Of a stretch of DNA of 64,000 bases, positions 60,857-64,000 are shown one piece after another (within the stretch, counting starts at the first letter, position 1; the number at the start of each line of letters is the position of its first letter). The stretch covers positions 1 to 64,000 of the forward strand of contig JAFPWG010000010.1 in the NCBI GenBank assembly GCA_017395045.1, given 5' to 3'. The notes below the pieces were generated by a model. It made no database searches. It had not been told where the DNA came from and was given only the letters and a program-made list of their open reading frames with translations. A program made the translations under genes and the position numbers. The stretch is from Bacteroidales bacterium. GTDB lineage: Bacteria; Bacteroidota; Bacteroidia; Bacteroidales; UBA932.

Positions 60857-63658
60857 ATGAAAAAAACACTGATATTTTTGGCTCTTGCAGCAACTTGTCT
60901 GGCGGCTCAAGCGCAGAACCTCGGCCAGTTCGAATGGAAACTTGTTCCGCCGGCAGAGGCAGGAATGACACAGGCCGATCTGGATGCGCTTCGCGCCAAT
61001 GTCCAAAGCCAGATTGACGCCCACACCATTGCGGGCGCTGTCACAGCCATCGTCAAGGACGGCAATCTCGTCTGGTACGAGGCGCAGGGAGAAAGCGACC
61101 CCACGACCGGAAAGATAATGGAGAAAGACGCCATTTTCACTTTGATGTCTTCTTCAAAAATCATGGCTGGTATTGCTGCGCTGCAACTTGTGGAGCAAGG
61201 GAAAATGGGTCTGGAAGACCCTGTGAGCAAATACATTCCCGAGCTGGCCGACATGAAGGTATATGTCAAGGAGGGCGAGATTATTCCCGCCGATAAGCCG
61301 ATCACCGTCAAGCATCTGCTCACCCATACGGCCGGCCTGATGACGGCAACGAATCTTGGCTTTCTCCGCAACCAGATCCCTTCTGAGGAAGGCGATCGGC
61401 TCCAAGATGCCGTTCCCCGTTTTGCACAGGCTACCCTGGATTTCCAGCCCGGTACCCAGTGGAGCTATTCGCCGCTTCACGGGATTGACGTAGCGGCAAG
61501 AATTATCGAAATCGTTTCAGGAGAGCCCTATCAGCAGTATGTCCAAAAGCATATTTTTGAGCCTCTCGGCATGACGGAAACCTGGTTTACGGTTCCTGAA
61601 AGTGAGCGGGAGAGAGTGGTTCCTCTTGTCAAGTATGAGAATGGTAATTGGGTCAAACAGCCAAAAATGTTCGGTGATTACGGAGAAGCGCAGACAAGCT
61701 ATTTCAGTGCTTCCGGCGGTCTTCTTTCCACGGCGAAGGATTATACGCTCCTGGAGGTTGCCCTCTTGAACGGCGGATTTCTCAATGGGAAGCGCATCCT
61801 CTCGGAAGAGAGCGTCAAGTTGATGGGCTCCAACCTGGTGGGAGACCTTTACGCCAAGTTCATGCCTGTCATTACCGATGGATATGGCTTCGGTATCACT
61901 GTCCGTGTTGCGGAAGACGAATCTAAGTGCCACGGCGTAGGAAAGGGCGCCTTCAACTGGAATGGAGCATACGGAACGGACTCCTGGGCCGATCCGGCAA
62001 ACGGAATCGCCGCCGCCTATTTCATAGCCCATTCCGACGGCCCGCGTGAACCGGTCAACGATTTTCAGGAAACTTTGTATGAATCTATGGTTCAGCAGGC
62101 TTCAGGCATCCCTTCCGATGTCCGCATGACCACCTTGGAATTCAAGGAAAACAGCAATGGGGAAAAGTTGCAGATGGATTATTTCCGTGCTGCTGGCGAC
62201 ACCCAGAAGCGCCCCACCATCATCTTTTCTTTTGGTGGCGGCTGGGCCGGTGGCGACAGGCTTATCTACCGTGAAGTGGCACCCCGATATGTCCGTCACG
62301 GCATCAATGTGGCCGCAATCGACTATACACTCACCCTGAAGGGACAGAAGAACCTTCCGGACTCCACCCTCTTTGGCCCGCAGTACTCTAACGCCATTAT
62401 GACTTCGGTTGCAGATCTCTACGATGCTACGCGCTATCTGCTGGACCACCAGGATGAACTGGGAGTCCGGGAGGATAAAATCATCCTGCAGGGCGGCAGT
62501 GCCGGTGCTACCAATTCTGTTATGGCAGAGTATTGGCTCTGTAACGAAGCATCCCTTGCGACAGCGCGCTTGCCGAAGGGATTCAACTATGCAGGCGTAA
62601 TTCCCGCGGCCGGATCCGTGTGGAAAACCGGCCTGGAAGACCCCGAGTGGAAGAGTATGCCCTGCCCGCATATGTTCATGCACGGCACGGCTGACTGGGT
62701 GGTTCCGTTCTGGGATACACCAATCCCGGCGAGCGACTTCAAGGCCTTCAGCCCCAAAACAGTGGCTGAACTCCTTCGCAAACGTGGCGCATGCGTTGAG
62801 ACTTTCTTTGTAGAAGAAGCCGACCATATGATGGCCGCCGCCCCCATTTTCGATTTCCCTTATGGAGGCTATACAGTGGACCAGACCGAGCATATGCTGG
62901 ACTTCATCGACCGCGTGGTGCTTAAAGGAGAAAAAGTGCAGATAGACTATTATGAGAAAGACTACGATACGCCCCGCAACTTCATGGTTGTGCTGGGAAT
63001 GCTCGCCGCGCAGGAGAATACTCCGGATTTGAACAATCTGAATAACGAAGATCTGCAGGAGGGGCAGCATATGGCCGAGCCAGCGCGCAAATCTCAAGCA
63101 TATACTCTTCCTCAAGTGGGTACGGGCGCTATTGTAACAAAGGTTGTCAAAGGCTATACCATCAGCCGCGATTCTTCCTTCCAAGGGTCCCAGGCGGTTT
63201 ATATTCACAATGGCGCGAAGGAACCTTTCCTGGACGAACTGGTGAAAAAGGGTTACATTACCGTGCTGGTAAATACTTCTGCTTCTGGACTTAAGGCAGT
63301 CGCTACCTATATGGCAAAGAATGCGGCCAAGTGGAATGCCGATGCTTCCCGCATTGCGGTCGGCGGCAAGCAGGCCCTTGCAGCTGCCGCAGGAGCCAAG
63401 AACATTGCCGGTGTCATTTCATCGGCGGAGCCTCTGAAGAATCTCTCCAAAGTAACGGTTCCGGTGCTTTATTATGCCGAAAGTGGGGCCGACCTGTCGG
63501 CCTGGGACAAGCGGGAAGAAAACCAGCAGGTCTTCATAGTTTACTCGGCAAAAGACGCCACACCTGCATCCGCAGAAGCTTCCCGTATCCGCGAAGCTTT
63601 CCTGGACCGGTGCGTCCGCAATGGTGAAGTCTTTGCCGTGAGAATCGACGAAAGATAA
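60857..63658 (+). CDS. Three-part protein: beta-lactamase-family hydrolase, alpha/beta-hydrolase, degenerate alpha/beta-hydrolase
   Basis: 933 residues with a signal peptide (MKKTLIFLALAATCLAAQAQ). Residues about 30-400 are a class C beta-lactamase/esterase-type domain with SxxK at S98-K101 and Y204 in YSP, where YxN is usual. Residues about 430-690 are an alpha/beta-hydrolase with FGGGW, S548 in GGSAG, D in GTADWVV and H in EADHMM. Residues about 750-930 repeat the fold weakly, but the nucleophile elbow reads VGGKQA (K838 for serine) and no histidine motif is evident. It is probably a multifunctional periplasmic esterase. Confidence 0.82.
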   Translation: MKKTLIFLALAATCLAAQAQNLGQFEWKLVPPAEAGMTQADLDALRANVQSQIDAHTIAGAVTAIVKDGNLVWYEAQGESDPTTGKIMEKDAIFTLMSSSKIMAGIAALQLVEQGKMGLEDPVSKYIPELADMKVYVKEGEIIPADKPITVKHLLTHTAGLMTATNLGFLRNQIPSEEGDRLQDAVPRFAQATLDFQPGTQWSYSPLHGIDVAARIIEIVSGEPYQQYVQKHIFEPLGMTETWFTVPESERERVVPLVKYENGNWVKQPKMFGDYGEAQTSYFSASGGLLSTAKDYTLLEVALLNGGFLNGKRILSEESVKLMGSNLVGDLYAKFMPVITDGYGFGITVRVAEDESKCHGVGKGAFNWNGAYGTDSWADPANGIAAAYFIAHSDGPREPVNDFQETLYESMVQQASGIPSDVRMTTLEFKENSNGEKLQMDYFRAAGDTQKRPTIIFSFGGGWAGGDRLIYREVAPRYVRHGINVAAIDYTLTLKGQKNLPDSTLFGPQYSNAIMTSVADLYDATRYLLDHQDELGVREDKIILQGGSAGATNSVMAEYWLCNEASLATARLPKGFNYAGVIPAAGSVWKTGLEDPEWKSMPCPHMFMHGTADWVVPFWDTPIPASDFKAFSPKTVAELLRKRGACVETFFVEEADHMMAAAPIFDFPYGGYTVDQTEHMLDFIDRVVLKGEKVQIDYYEKDYDTPRNFMVVLGMLAAQENTPDLNNLNNEDLQEGQHMAEPARKSQAYTLPQVGTGAIVTKVVKGYTISRDSSFQGSQAVYIHNGAKEPFLDELVKKGYITVLVNTSASGLKAVATYMAKNAAKWNADASRIAVGGKQALAAAAGAKNIAGVISSAEPLKNLSKVTVPVLYYAESGADLSAWDKREENQQVFIVYSAKDATPASAEASRIREAFLDRCVRNGEVFAVRIDER

Positions 63659-63663
63659 TCGCA

Positions 63664-64000
63664 ATGAAAAAAACATTATTATTCGTAGCCCTAGCCTTGT
63701 TTTCGCTATGCTCCTGTTCCCGGTCGAAGCTGATAGTTCCTGTGGAAGGCGGACGGATTCAAGGCGCAACGGAAGCGGAAGGCGTTGCGGTATTCAAGGG
63801 AATCCCTTACGCTGCACCTCCAGTCGGAGAACTTCGTTGGCAGGATCCTCAGCCGGTCATTCCTTGGGAAGGGGTAAGAAAGGCCGACAGTTTCGGCCCT
63901 ATCGCCATGCAAAAGTCGCCGGATTCTTCTAGTATGTACTACAAGGAGTTCTATTCGACAGGTCTTCCCGAGATGAGTGAGGACTGCCTGTATTTGAATG
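63664..64000 (+). CDS. Type B carboxylesterase, N-terminal fragment
   Basis: The first 112 codons; the gene runs off the right edge. A lipobox (LFSLC or CSC near 15-17) is followed by the carboxylesterase start GGRIQGATEAEGVAVFKGIPYAAPPVGELRW and, at the edge, the conserved EDCLYLN motif (given in parts: FKGIPYAAPPVGELRW at about 43-58). It is five bases after the multidomain esterase and continues the same operon. The catalytic serine would lie outside the window. Confidence 0.9.
   Translation, partial: MKKTLLFVALALFSLCSCSRSKLIVPVEGGRIQGATEAEGVAVFKGIPYAAPPVGELRWQDPQPVIPWEGVRKADSFGPIAMQKSPDSSSMYYKEFYSTGLPEMSEDCLYLN

Overview
The window looks like a chromosome segment from a moderately high-GC member of the Bacteroidales (Bacteroidota), probably a gut or rumen polysaccharide degrader. 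The support is as follows. Most intergenic regions carry the Bacteroidota -7 promoter element TAnnTTTG, and recognisable Shine-Dalgarno sites are absent. Secreted glycoside hydrolases and lipoproteins are abundant. The gene families (M64 peptidase, M16 peptidase, GH31 with an inserted lectin-like domain, GH3, DUF1080, DUF4886, long-form HutU plus FtcD) are typical of the phylum. I cannot name the genus.

Layout. 1-4088: recA (partial) diverges from rlmN, followed by a patatin/Omp85-type phospholipase and recX. 4100-8844: an M64 peptidase converges on a phytase-like phosphatase fused to a glycerophosphodiesterase; that gene diverges from pgi. 8880-17502: a GH43-like lipoprotein, then the histidine degradation operon ftcD-hutU-hutH-hutI on the minus strand. 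17566-29310: a polysaccharide flippase, a GH3/SDR/GH31 set, and an M16 peptidase with a cysteine desulfidase-like enzyme. 29436-34740: DUF4886 protein, GH3, a sugar kinase-like phosphotransferase and mannose-1-phosphate guanylyltransferase in one tight operon. 34817-34995: two tRNA-Lys genes (UUU and CUU).

35000-36736 is an AT-rich insert holding a doubly broken astacin protease and a small lipoprotein. It is bounded on the right by a second copy of the tRNA-Lys 3' end. 36816-41570 returns to core genes: a glycine-rich calcium-loop protein, an SGNH hydrolase, an orphan HsdR-N nuclease domain, CCA-adding enzyme, Xer recombinase and HPF. 41615-44958 is a decayed mobile region with an excisionase-like HTH protein, a second HTH protein, oriT-like repeats, and a scar where a DUF1016 nuclease gene is fused to a broken rhaD.

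45047-64000 is the most interesting region: at least eight alpha/beta-hydrolase or esterase domains, one GH2, two tandem GH3 enzymes, a DUF1080-TIM-barrel fusion, a beta-lactamase/esterase multidomain protein and a type B carboxylesterase. There is no SusC/SusD pair and no regulator gene. Two divergent operons (esterases leftward, glycosidases rightward) share a 178 bp promoter region with a dyad centred equally far from both -7 elements. Two paralogous esterases are each preceded by a previously unannotated one-helix protein of 40-44 residues. My inference is that this cluster strips acyl groups from, and deglycosylates, an acylated plant glycoside or oligosaccharide.
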